A DNA stretch of 64,000 bases from Temnopleurus reevesii (taxonomy: Eukaryota; Echinodermata; Echinoidea; Temnopleuroida; Temnopleuridae). Positions 29,501 through 37,586 of this stretch are shown piece by piece (positions within the stretch are counted from its first letter, which is position 1; the number at the start of each line of letters is the position of its first letter). The notes under the pieces were generated by a model. It did not search any database. It was not told the DNA's origin and was given only the letters and a program-made list of their open reading frames with translations. The stretch spans positions 1 to 64,000 of the forward strand of contig BQKZ01002391.1 in NCBI GenBank assembly GCA_036244855.1, written 5' to 3'. A program made the position numbers and the translations under genes.

Positions 29501-32500
29501 TTTATTACCATTATATTTCATACATTTTCTACAACATATGGAGCCCAACGCTTACATATTTTTCAAACAAAAAGTATTATGATCTATTGAATATCATTCA
29601 AGAATGGAGCTGACAAGATGTGTCATTGTGATAAAATCATAAGTTTAGATAGAAATATCAAACTAAAAAGGTCTCTTTCTGTGATGATTCTGTGATTAGC
29701 CTTTTCTTTTTCATGATTTTTCCCTTTCCAACAAGGCCAATGATATTGTCTTAAAAGTATGCGTGCATGCTCTAAATTGGTTTNGTAATAAAATTCCCTA
29801 TCCATAACCGTTTGAATTATGAAAATCGGTAAAATACTTTTTGAGATATATCCAAAAATGCTAGGGGGGAACTTACTTTTTTGGTTGAGTGTATATTGTG
29901 TATGCAGTGCATTCCTCTTTTGTACTTGTCAGTGCATCCATCACAAGCTCTGCTTCTGGATCAGAGCCTTTTAGCTTCAATTGTTTACTCTATTAACAAT
30001 CTATGTTCTAATTCTATCATTACGATTTTAAATTGCTAGCTTGTTCATTATTAATTTCTTTTTGTTGTTAACGGAAATAAAAATAAAAAATGTTATTTTT
30101 GAATTGAAATTGAATTAAATAGGATGATGGGGCAATATCCAATGTTCTGAGCTTTTAAAGTTTACAAGGCAATAAATAATACTACATTGTACTGTACAAA
30201 CCATTTATTAAAAAAAAAAAAAATTGCACAATTGTTAATGATAACCAATGGCAGCTTGCAATCATCTGTAATTCTTTTTTACAACAAGAATTAGTTAATT
30301 TCAAACAGGCACTTTTTCAGCTTTGATTGTGTCTATGAAATGAATTATCTATCCTTCATCTGAACTGTTTGCAATTGCAAAAAAATCAATATATGAGGCA
30401 AAAATGGAATTAAAACAATGAATGCTTATCCCTGACTGCCATTTCTTTCTATTCTAATAAAATAGGATTGTGGTAGCCCCTATGAACTCTCACTTTTAAG
30501 GCCTTGCTCCAAGGTTTCACTTCCCCTTTCCCTGTCTTAAAACCTCTCCCTACAAGCTGCGTTCATAAAACGCTGGATTAGAATTTAAAGCTGGCACTAA
30601 ACAATAAGTTGGCAAAAATCAGCAATTTTATATTTTTTTGTCTTATCCCAAAGTAAACCATTTAGAAATATGACCATATGTAGCTTACAAGCAGTTCATG
30701 TTAGAATTTTGCAATAAAATGACCATAACATCACAGGTCAGTAAGGTATATCCATGTATGAAATGCATTTTATGAATTATCCAAGTATTATTATTATTGT
30801 TTATTATTATAATTATCATCACTATATTTTCATGCATTTTATACAACTTTAGGAGCCCAAAGCTAACATATTTTTTATAACCATAAATAAGTATTATGGA
30901 GCTGACAAGATGTGTCATTGTGATAAAATCATAAGCTTGTAGAGAAATATCAAACTAAAAAAGTCTCTTTCTGATGATTCTGATGATTCTGTGATTAGCC
31001 TTTTCTTTTTCATGATTTTTCCCTTTCCAACAAGGCCAATGATATTGTCTTAAAAGTATGCGTGCATGCTCTAAATTGGTTTAAATATTTTCACATGAGA
31101 AAACTAATAAGTAATTTGTGAATTGCACAATTTTAAGTTCTCAGAGGATTCTACATTTCTGTCTTTACTTCATGTTGCTAATCTTCTATTCACCCTGCAC
31201 ATAGTTTGCAAACTCTAGTGTGAACGCAACTTTAAAACCCTAATCTCACTTATCCTATCCATACAACAGGTACCTATATGCTCAACTAATATCCTTCATC
31301 GATTCAATCTCACTTCCCGAATATTTATCCACAAGTTCTATTGAAGCAATATCTTATAGGAGCTACTTCAGAAAGTTTTAGAAACAATTGTTTGATCTTA
31401 TCTGTTCTATGTATGTTGAAATAGAACTTGGCAACATGTGTGNGTTTAAAGCTTTCCTTCCTGTCATATTACATGAAGCTACCTTCTCTATGGACAAACC
31501 TCTTTTTAGTTTCACTTAACTGAATGCTAAGGTGTCTTTTTTTTGTGCTTTTCCAGAAAACATATCTTTTGAAGAACATAGCAAGAATTTAAAACACAAT
31601 TCAATTTTTAATTCATTGTAAATAATAAAATAATTGAAGATTTGATGACCATTTATTGACTTGATTACAGCTCACAATGCTTTGATTACCTCTTATTACT
31701 AAAAAATCTAGGAACAACAGGAACACCATATCCATTGTTCTGAGTTTCTATAGTGTACCAGGCAACAAAGAATTCTCAATTGCATTGTGCAAAACTCTTT
31801 ATAGAAACTTGTAAAATTAAAAGTGCAATTGTTAATCATACCTAATGGCAACTTGCAATCATCTGTAATTTTCTACAGCAAGAATTAATTAATTTTAAAC
31901 AGGCACTTTGTCAGCTCTAATTGTGTCTATGAAATGAATTATCTATCCTTCAACTGAAATGTTTGCAATTGCAAAAAAATCAACATATGGGGCAAAAAGT
32001 GAAAACAATGAATGCTTAATATGTCTTTATATTCTGATAAAAGAGGATTGTGGTAGACCCTATGAACTCTCAGTTTTAAGGCCTTGCTCCAAGGTTTCAT
32101 TTCCCCCTTCCCTGTTTTAAAACCTCTCCCTACAAGCTGCGTTCATACACGGCTTCATAAGAACTCATGGCAGGCACTAAACAATAAATTGGAAAAAATC
32201 AACGATATAACATCTTTATCTTACCCCTAATTAAACCATTAAAACATATAGCCACTAATGTAGCTTAGAAGCAATTCCTGTTAGCATTTTGCAATAAAAT
32301 GACCCTAACATCACAGCGCAGAACAGTATATCCACGGGGACTGTGCTACATGAATTATTGAAGTATTTTTTTATTACCATTATATTTCATACATTTTCTA
32401 CAACATATGGAGCCCAACGCTTACATATTTTTCAAACAAAAAGTATTATGATCTATTGAATATCATTCAAGAATGGAGCTGACAAGATGTGTCATTGTGA

Positions 32501-35500
32501 TAAAATCATAAGTTTAGATAGAAATATCAAACTAAAAAGGTCTCTTTCTGTGATGATTCTGTGATTAGCCTTTTCTTTTTCATGATTTTTCCCTTTCCAA
32601 CAAGGCCAATGATATTGTATTAAAAGTATGTGTGCATGCTCTAAATTGGTTTAAATATTTTCACATGAGAAAGCTAATAAGTAATTTGTGAATTGCACAA
32701 TTTTAAGTTCTCAGAGGATTCTACATTTCTGTCTTTACTTCATGTTACTAATCTTCTATTCACCCTGCACATAGTTTGCAAACTCTAGTGTGAACGCAAC
32801 TTTAAAACCCTAATCTCACTTATCCTATCCATACAACAGGTACCTATATGCTCAACTAATATCCTTCATCGATTCAATCTCACTTCCCGAATATTTATCC
32901 ACAAGTTCTATTGAAGCAATATCTTATAGGAGCTACTTCAGAAAGTTTTAGAAACAATTGTTTGATCTTATCTGTTGCTTGTATGTTGAAATAGAACTTG
33001 GCAACATGTGTTAGTTTTTACATTTCATAATGAATCCCATGGGTTTATCAATATTTCATAGAGATACATTTCCTGTTTTGATGATTATTCTTTGAGGTTA
33101 CAATCAAAACTAGGCCTTTTTCCCTAGGGGTGTAAGAGACTTAAATTATGAAGATCTGCAGATTACTTGGGGAGCTCTTTAATTTCTTTTCCTCCAATTC
33201 ACTACCAAATTTATTGATATCTTATGCATGTTCAATATCAAATTATGCATGTCTGTATTTTACCTGTAAATCTTTTGAAAATCATTTATCCATCAATCTA
33301 TCTTTAATTTAATTGTATTGCTTGTTTCATAGCATAACATATAAGTTAAAACAATTATAGATGACATCAAGTCCCTATAAATAATAATGAGTTAATGTTG
33401 TATGCAATGTCAATTCACCACTCCTTTGAAATGCTATTCAAATTGGAACCAGCTTGTTATTGTTGTGTCTCCACAGATCAATACACGGTGTATGGCTCCA
33501 TTGTCCATACAATAGTTTATACCGTGTTTACCCTAAATTTTTAGTAAACAAATTTACAAATATGTAAACTAAATTGCATGTTTCTACCATTCATTATATT
33601 TCAATAGTGCTTCCAAAAGTAGACATTATGATGACTTCGAACAGGTGTCTCATGATTGTTTTGTTGTCATTTTACCCTTGAACATCATGATCCCATTCTT
33701 ACTGATATCAAGTCTATTCAATCTCTCTTTAATAGTCCTTCTTTTTGATACCCTTCTACATGCAAGAACCTTTGACTTCATTCGCTGGCATTTGGAAATA
33801 TTTGCCAATGTTACGCTATGAATCATAAGAGAAACACAATTTACTATATAGCAACAATACTGTCTTTAAGTCATTGCCTTCAAATTCTCCTTGACAAGTA
33901 TCAGCTAGAATGTGTAATCTTGGCAACAGGATTATAATATCTTGCAAAGGGAACATACTTGATATGGAAATGTTACAGAGTAGAATGTCTACGAATGTAA
34001 TCAGAATTAATTAAAAAAAAAAAAACATGGGGCAAATATTCAAATTATTTTTTTCAGTTCAAAAGACTGATAAAGAATTATCAGAGGTGGGTAATGATCA
34101 TAGTGGATAATGGTCAAAGTAACAATAGTTTACATAAAGTTATGAATATACATAAAAGTAGACATAAATATCAATATAGAAGCAGAAGTAGAAGTAGCAA
34201 TAGAGGTGAAAGTTCAAGTAGAAGACATGGAATACACAAACAGTAGCAGTAGTAAGAGAAGAAGATGTGGAAGTAGCAGTAGAAGTAGGAGAAGAAGATG
34301 TAAAAGTAGAATTACAAGTCAGAAGTATATGTAGAATAATAAGTAGATGTAAAAGAGAAGATGAAGAATTTCAAGTAGATATAGAAGTAGATATATTTAT
34401 AACCAGAAATAGAAAAAAGATGCACAAGTAGAAGTCAGAGAAGTATATAAGTAGAAAAAGACGATACAGAAGTATAGAAGTAGACATAGAAGTAGAACTA
34501 GAAGGAGTAGCAGTAGAAGATGCAGAACTTGAAAGTAGAAGTAGAAGTTGCAGAAGATGTAGAAATAGAAGTAATTGTAGAAGCATTACAAATAGAGGTA
34601 GAATGGAAAGTACAAATAGAAGTCAAACTAGATATTTAAACAAATTATTCAATTGAAACAAGATGTAGAAGTAAATACTGGCAGCATTTAACCTAATTGT
34701 GTCTCAGTTCTTGAGCTGAATGATTCAGAATACTTTCAGTATATCATATTATAACATACCCCAGTTTTTTCTTTAAGTCATTCTTAATTTCTAATAATGA
34801 CTTGATAAGACACTGCCATAGTCATAGACAAAAACAAATCTAAATATGAAACGTCGTGTAAAGTAAATTTAGAAGTAGAAGATGAAGCAGAAACAGAAGA
34901 AGTAAATGTTAATGTGCATTTAGATGTGGATGGTCTTGACATAAAAGTGTGGAAAAGGGAGAAGAAAAAGTAGCAGTATACATGATAGACATGTAAGTAA
35001 ATGCAGATCAAATAAGGGGCCATATCATTGCACTTAATGGGTGAATTACATTGGAAAGTGCCTCTACTATTCTACAGTGAACTATATGCCTAGTGGTCTT
35101 TTGTCTCCCTCCTCCATGACTTAAACAATATTTCATCTGAAGGTAAAGAACACAACGATATAAAAAGACTATAGAGAAACCTTCTTACCTGTAAGATTCT
35201 CCTTTGGCATGTGCGGTGTTTGTAGTACTTATACACTCCAAAATTATACACTCTCTTCTCCTGAAACGCATTGCTGACCTCCGCAATGGTCCTTGCCTCC
35301 GTCTCAGCTGATGCAACGATGCCTAGCAACCGGGAGTAGTGGACCGCATCATCTATTGATATTCTACCAGTCTGAAAATGCAAACAGATGTACATATTAC
35401 AGGAAATAGTAGTTTGCTATCTTAAATAAACTTAATACTGTGTTTAAAATTTCAAATCAATCATAATTATTTTGCATTATTTTGTGTTGGTAAGTGAATT

Positions 35501-36822
35501 TAAGCATGATCCTTTATCATGCTTCAAAGGCTATATCGATTTATTACAAAGACAAGTACAAAATAGTAAAATGAACCATCACCCATATATCACCCGAATA
35601 TCACAAAATTCAGTTCAGTTAAAAGCTGAGGAAATCAAAACAATATTATGCACAGTAATTGGCACTATATGGAATGATCATTTAATTTTGAATTTATCTT
35701 GGAACTGCACTTTCAACAATCATTGTTAATGCAAGTATAAATATTATCATGTGATGTAGGTCTTAATGGTGAGTATATTTACATCGGAAAGGCTACCAGT
35801 AGGTACATTCAGCTTTAACTTTAAAATTTGAATGGTCACTGTATACCTACAGAAGCATGAGCATGATATTTTAGCACTCACTGTGAATGCCAAATCTCTA
35901 TGGACATAGGATTCTTAAAATAAATCCTCAAACTGAGCCTTCGCCAACTTTCATTTAAACCAATATTCACACATAAAATAACCAGGGAACTTTTGCCAAG
36001 TTTGCAATATCCTGTCAGAAGAATTTTATAATGGCAGTGTTCTATTAGAATGGACTGTGTCATATCAAGAATGCCTGGGGGCTGAGGGTACAATTTTCTA
36101 TTTTCAAGTTGACTTTTGAACCACTTATGGGTGCCCCTAAACCACTTTTTCTTTGCTAGTTCAGGGAATACCAAGACATAATGCATCAAGTTAAAGTGCA
36201 ATTAAAATGGTGATGTCAATTCAGATTACAAAGAATTGTGCTAGAAGTTCTAACCATAGACAACCATCTTTCAATTTTTTTCAACCTATTGGTAGTATAC
36301 TTTGTAACTTTAATTGTTAACCGCACAATTATTTCCAAGTATGCGTACGAGTGGTTACAAAGCATGATAAAATTTTTTGCTTGCATGTTTTCAGTACAAA
36401 GCTCAGAACAACAGATATGATCCAGTAATCCCACTGTGACCCCATTGTCCTGAGGTTTATATTGATAACAGTCAAGCAAACAATTCTGACTTGCAATGTC
36501 TACTTACTTTGACAAGGTTTGCAAGGATCATACGCTGAGCATCTCCGCTCTTGAAGTTCCGATCAGTGGCAAACTTCTTGAGTAGGTCATCCCGATCATC
36601 CCTAGAGATCTTTCCCTGAGCCACCATCAGATCCAGGAGCTCATCACTCCTCTGCCAATCCTTGTCCACCAGGATGGAGGAACAGAACGACTTGGGTCGC
36701 AGACTGGATAGTCTGGATATACTACCACCACCGCCTGACCCATCCTCGTCGCCGGGCGGTGACCTTTGACGCGAGAAGTGCTTGAGGAGACTGCGTCCTC
36801 GGCTCCTGGAGGACATACGATC
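2416..36822 (-). CDS. Tandem PH-domain protein, spliced gene (8 exons seen, both ends open)
   Basis: Eight minus-strand exons, each bordered by AG before and GT after, join without a stop into 403 codons. Residues below count from the first codon of the 36508-36822 exon. Residues 1-60 are Ser/Arg/Gly-rich and probably disordered. Residues 60-121 are helical and carry two G-(K/R)-I-S-x-D-D motifs. PH fold 1 spans about 140-238 and PH fold 2 about 261-363, each ending in an amphipathic helix. Residues 364-403 are rich in Ser, Thr and Asn. PH folds usually bind phosphoinositides or proteins at membranes, so a cytoplasmic signalling or adaptor role is inferred, not shown. No catalytic domain is visible; one could lie beyond the left edge. 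I do not recognise the family. The exon chain is very likely real; the name and full length are unknown. Confidence 0.85.
2560..4625. other. Intron between exons G and H
   Basis: 2066 bp. Holds the GAT trinucleotide repeat at 2639-2790; the rest is AT-rich without recognisable features. Confidence 0.8.
2639..2790. repeat. Imperfect GAT microsatellite
   Basis: Runs of GAT with interspersed GCT (five tandem units) and GAC units over about 150 bp. It opens long reading frames on both strands with homopolymer-like peptides; these are artefacts of the repeat. Confidence 0.95.
4626..4695 (-). CDS. Exon G: PH fold 2 last strand and C-terminal helix
   Basis: 70 bp, phase 2 in, phase 0 out. Acceptor CATTTTTCAG, donor GTAAG. 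With exon F it gives V-Y-F-F-R-V-I-V-S-G-S, then A-A-E-L-E-R-H-R-D-E-W-F-K, the typical PH C-terminal helix with its conserved Trp (residue 353). Matching phases across three short exons (164, 159 and 70 bp) strongly support the model. Confidence 0.88.
5905..7770 (+). repeat. Diverged ~200-bp tandem repeat array (about 9 units)
   Basis: A core reading TCTCTCCATTTCAAGAGGGA, preceded by a GAGGTTCTGATGATATCATG-like segment, recurs near 5919, 6117, 6306, 6695, 6938, 7126, 7311, 7518 and 7739. Spacing is mostly 185-245 bp; one gap of 389 bp is filled by the dispersed element at 6376-6505. Units also share GGCAATGTTCAGCATTATCA and ACATTTAGAGATGTTCT segments and are visibly diverged, so the array is old. 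A related core (TCCATTTTGAGAGGGATGCT) occurs alone at 9958-9979. Confidence 0.85.
6376..6505 (+). repeat. Dispersed element D1, copy 1
   Basis: Shares the ordered blocks TGCTATTSAAAT, GGCTTGT-ATTGT, TTCAATACA and CCATGACCCACTT with four other copies (7949, 27585 reverse, 33411, 61890). It sits where one unit of the 200-bp array would be expected. Confidence 0.65.
7949..8092 (+). repeat. Dispersed element D1, copy 2
   Basis: Contains TTGCTATTCAAATCATAACC, GGCTTGTGATTGTTGTGTCC, TTCAATACACGGCGTATGG and CATGACCCACTTTATTTGCG. Follows the last unit of the 200-bp array by about 180 bp, in the same orientation as copy 1. Confidence 0.75.
8462..8620 (-). CDS. Exon F: core of PH fold 2
   Basis: 159 bp, phase 2 to 2 (completes Arg279, runs to the split codon 332). 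Acceptor ATTTTTTCTAG, donor GTGAGTAT. It carries the most recognisable PH signature: R-R-W-V-R-I-R-Q-G-E-L-S-Y-Y-K, the classic strand 2-3 pattern (Trp, then hydrophobic, then a small Gly turn, then L-x-Y-Y). Basic residues in loop 1 (K267, K268, R279, R280) are compatible with phosphoinositide binding but do not prove it. The exon ends in K-K-V-Y followed by the first two bases of a Phe codon. Confidence 0.92.
9333..9443. mobile_element. Hairpin MITE-like element (~111 bp)
   Basis: Near-perfect inverted repeat. Left arm ATATTGGATGGC then AATACCGGGAACATTGCAC and GTTAGGGC; right arm GCCCTAAC, GTGCAATATTCCCTGGTATT and GCCATCCAATAT; the loop is about 7 bp. No target-site duplication is obvious. 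Class unknown. Confidence 0.8.
15578..15705. mobile_element. MITE-like element with GGGGCCTGTAACATAAA termini
   Basis: 17-bp terminal inverted repeats, GGGGCCTGTAACATAAA at the left and TTTATGTTACAGGCCCC at the right, enclose 128 bp. Further internal complementarity (ACTTACGATAA against ATCGTAAGT) makes it fold back. It lies about 200 bp from exon E. Confidence 0.85.
15911..16074 (-). CDS. Exon E: end of PH fold 1, linker, start of PH fold 2
   Basis: 164 bp, phase 0 in, phase 2 out (residues 225-278 plus two bases of an Arg codon). The acceptor is placed at CTGCTACAG; donor is GTCAGTAT. I-C-R-L-L-H-L-I-V-E-Q-N-K completes the PH1 helix. Residues 238-260 are a linker. From about 261 the peptide K-E-G-F-L-E-K-K-N-H-N-L-Y-T-T-W-T is strand 1 and loop 1 of a second PH fold. 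The reading frame stays open upstream through the acceptor to an ATG at 16113, which allows an alternative start (see findings). Confidence 0.88.
16075..18941. other. Intron between exons D and E, with GC-richer stretch
   Basis: 2867 bp. 16.1-17.4 kb and about 18.0-18.4 kb are less AT-rich than other introns but show no long frame, splice-bordered exon or repeat that I can name. Could hold an alternative promoter or 5' untranslated exon for the ATG at 16113. Confidence 0.5.
18942..19022 (-). CDS. Exon D: last strand and helix start of PH fold 1
   Basis: 81 bp, 27 codons (residues 198-224), phase 0 to 0. Acceptor CTCTTTTCAG, donor GTAAGTTTG. G-L-R-F-F-I-Y-F is a PH strand. Y-E-L-E-A-D-T-L-E-E-K-E-K matches the usual end of a PH fold, where a strand is followed by an Ala-Asp/Ser-Thr-Glu-rich turn into the C-terminal helix. 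The usual helix Trp is absent here. Confidence 0.85.
19163..19238. repeat. CT microsatellite
   Basis: Long imperfect CT run about 140 bp upstream of exon D on the transcribed strand (GA in the RNA). Confidence 0.95.
20376..20601. mobile_element. Foldback element F1, copy 1
   Basis: Begins TTTTCACAAAGTGACAGTTA and ends TACCGTCACTTCATGAAA, inverted with respect to each other. An internal copy of the end (TTACCCTTTTGGTAACCGTCAC, 20451-20472) is also inverted to the left end. The right 130 bp (TTGAAACAT, AATTAACATG, GATAGGATGC, TTCATGAAACAA, CCGTCACTTCATGAAA) align with the right end of the element at 51344-51864. Confidence 0.75.
22094..22197. repeat. Three-unit minisatellite (~36-39 bp)
   Basis: Three tandem copies of GTCTTAAATCCCATTTATTA-GTTGT separated by short variable spacers. 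Confidence 0.9.
23586..23700. repeat. CT/CTAT microsatellite
   Basis: Imperfect CTCTCTAT units over about 115 bp, about 100 bp from exon C on the 3' side of the gene. Opens a Leu/Ser-rich frame that is not a gene. Confidence 0.95.
23802..23894 (-). CDS. Exon C: central strands of PH fold 1
   Basis: 93 bp, 31 codons (residues 167-197), phase 0 to 0. Acceptor TTTGTTTCAG, donor GTAAGCTA. The peptide I-D-F-Q-A-C-Q-L-C-N-I followed by F-S-F-A-I-V-T-D-Y reads as alternating PH strands: a first strand, a turn (Q-K-G-N-L-N-R-K), then a second strand. It continues smoothly from exon B. The 11.3-kb intron before it is inflated by assembly duplication at 28.6-32.7 kb. Confidence 0.85.
24770..24949. mobile_element. 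Hairpin MITE-like element (~180 bp)
   Basis: Long imperfect inverted repeat: left GGGGCCATTTGCACAAAATGG then CTATC and TCTTCTTGCTAAGA; right TCTTAGCAAGAAGATGATAG then CCATTTCATGCAATTCGCCC. The inner arms (ACTTCTTGTACCACC / GGTGGCACAAGAAGT) pair as well. Confidence 0.85.
25381..25765 (+). pseudogene. LINE (endonuclease-reverse transcriptase) C-terminal remnant
   Basis: The frame from 25381 reads V-F-H-Q-L-S-Y-G-A-E-T-W-T-T, the well-known Y-G-(A/S)-E-T-W-T block after the reverse transcriptase domain of animal non-LTR retrotransposons. It then reads V-R-N-Q-D-M-R near 25500 after a stop, and further on V-S-H-G-R-N-W-H-K-V-E-R-D near 25675 and E-E-A-F-L-Q-Q-W-S-E in another frame, matching the usual C-terminal end. 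Stops and frameshifts show it is dead. No catalytic core is present. Confidence 0.8.
25857..26259 (+). pseudogene. Two adjacent decayed open frames of unknown origin
   Basis: Frame one, about 25857-26081, is open over about 75 codons and includes E-V-I-M-E-C-R-K-V-F-K-Y-F and F-I-L-L-D-D-F-A-F. Frame two, 26101-26259, is shifted by one and includes L-S-R-L-S-P-A-R-I-K-V-S-K. The sequence is less AT-rich than its surroundings. Just downstream of the LINE remnant, so possibly another retroelement fragment. I do not recognise it, and it may be chance. Confidence 0.3.
27585..27720 (-). repeat. Dispersed element D1, copy 3 (reverse)
   Basis: Reverse complement contains GTTCTAATTGTTGTATC, GTTCAATACACAGCGTATG and ATTGTCCCATGGCCCACTTC, in the same order as the other D1 copies. 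Confidence 0.7.
27741..27820. repeat. A-rich / AAT / AAAT microsatellite
   Basis: Poly-A run followed by AAT units and then AAAT units; could be the tail of a retroposed copy. Confidence 0.9.
28575..29783. repeat. 1209-bp block, copy A (ends at N)
   Basis: Almost identical to 31444-32652: same length, and I saw only two differences, near the 3' end. Ends exactly at the N at 29784. Probably an unmerged contig overlap. Confidence 0.9.
29784..29784. other. Single N, contig join
   Basis: One N; the sequence to the left (28575-29783) recurs after the next N. Similar single Ns lie at 31443, 42787, 51175, 54278 and 56747. Confidence 0.9.
30121..31442. repeat. Diverged copy B of the same block
   Basis: Shares the order of segments in copies A and C from about 28850 on, with many substitutions and indels up to about 30930. 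From there to the N at 31443 it is nearly identical to 32493-33005. Lies on its own contig (29785-31442). Confidence 0.8.
31444..32652. repeat. 1209-bp block, copy C (starts after N)
   Basis: Partner of 28575-29783; begins at the first base after the N at 31443 and continues into sequence also present at the end of copy B. Confidence 0.9.
33411..33530 (+). repeat. Dispersed element D1, copy 4
   Basis: Contains ATGCTATTCAAATTGGAACC, AGCTTGTTATTGTTGTGTC and ATCAATACACGGTGTATGG. Confidence 0.75.
34160..35000. repeat. Degenerate AGAAGT-rich low-complexity stretch
   Basis: Many irregular copies of AGAAGTAGAAGTAG, with GTAGAAGATG variants, mainly 34160-34670 and again 34865-34990. Purine-rich on the plus strand, so pyrimidine-rich in the PH-gene RNA. 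Reading frames here are Ser/Leu/Thr-rich artefacts. Confidence 0.9.
35189..35371 (-). CDS. Exon B: second G-R-I-S motif and start of PH fold 1
   Basis: 183 bp, 61 codons (residues 106-166), phase 0 to 0. Acceptor GCATTTTCAG, donor GTAAGAAG. It begins T-G-R-I-S-I-D-D, the second copy of the motif in exon A. From about residue 140 it enters the first PH fold: V-Y-N-F-G-V-Y-K-Y-Y fits strand 1 and the following K-H-R-T-C-Q-R-R-I-L-Q fits the basic loop and strand 2. The intron to exon A is only 1136 bp, the shortest in the gene. Confidence 0.88.
35372..36507. other. Intron between exons A and B
   Basis: 1136 bp, AT-rich. Open frames inside lack splice or domain support; nothing else recognised. 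Confidence 0.8.
36508..36822 (-). CDS. Exon A: N-terminal Ser/Arg/Gly-rich and helical segment
   Basis: 315 bp, 105 codons, phase 0 at both ends. The acceptor is a strong pyrimidine tract ending TACCCAG and the donor is GTAAGTA. The exon starts D-R-M; the Met codon at 36816-36814 could start translation if the bases before it are 5' untranslated, otherwise an upstream exon supplies the start. Residues 4-20 are basic and Ser/Arg-rich. Residues 21-34 are an acidic then Gly-rich linker. Residues 60-105 look helical and contain V-A-Q-G-K-I-S-R-D-D (67-76). GC content is clearly above the flanking intron, as expected for coding DNA. Confidence 0.85.
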
Positions 36823-37506
36823 CTGGGTAGAGAGAGAGGATAGAAAAATGGATATTGTAAGCAACATTGAATAGGTATAACCCACCCTCATTGCTTCAAG
36901 AGAAGTGCTTGAGGAGACTTGCGTCATAAGTTCCTAGAGTGCTTCTAAGTATAATCTTGGAGAGAGAAGGAAAAAAGTATAAATGGTTAGCAACATTCAA
37001 TCAGTATGACCCACTCCTTGTTACATGGAGGTACCCTTTGACACAAGTGGTTGAGAATCATCCTAAGCTTCTGGAGAACAACAATCCTGCTAATGAGGAA
37101 ATGATGAAAAGAAAGAGGGATGCACTTTTAATGACATTTTATCAATTAAACTTGATAGGAGGAATGACCAAATGTAGTAGAGCAAAAGAATCTGGATTAT
37201 TTGTGCATCTGGTACTATGCCTTAGCAACCCATTATTTATCTTTGAAATTATCCTTTCATATAATGTAAATGGGTAAAATCATCATTCCTAACAGAAAAA
37301 TCCCTGTTTAGCACATAGTTGACAGCCTTGCATTTCAGGCTGTTATTTTTTTATTGTAGGTTTGAGTGCTAACTCACAAGCAATCACATTATTTAGAAGG
37401 TTAACAATAATGAAAAACAAATATTATCTATCAATTGTAGCCTTTCAGTGTTTATTTGTGGTAAAAACCCTTATGACGTACATAATCTTAAACAACCACA
37501 TGACTT

Positions 37507-37586
37507 TTAACCCATTGACTACCGAAACCAGATAGTCCTTGTATAAAGTCTATGTGAATCAGAGATTTCTTTAGTCAATGGGTTAA
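37507..37586. mobile_element. 80-bp element with perfect 14-bp inverted termini
   Basis: TTAACCCATTGACT at the left and AGTCAATGGGTTAA at the right. Too short to code; probably a MITE or a remnant of one. Confidence 0.7.

Larger units (their letters stand above)
23895..35188. other. Intron between exons B and C (assembly-inflated)
   Basis: 11.3 kb as assembled. Contains a hairpin element (24770-24949), LINE remnant (25381-25765), two short decayed frames (25857-26259), D1 copies (27585, 33411), an A-rich microsatellite, the duplicated 1.2-kb block with two N joins, and the AGAAGT-rich stretch at 34160-35000. Confidence 0.8.

Noticed and set aside
34371..35023. Ser/Leu/Thr-rich minus-strand frames
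   Set aside because: Produced by the AGAAGT-rich repeat.
35878..36201. 107-codon frame in the intron between exons A and B
   Set aside because: No splice support in phase with the neighbouring exons and no recognised motif; skipping it gives an uninterrupted PH gene.
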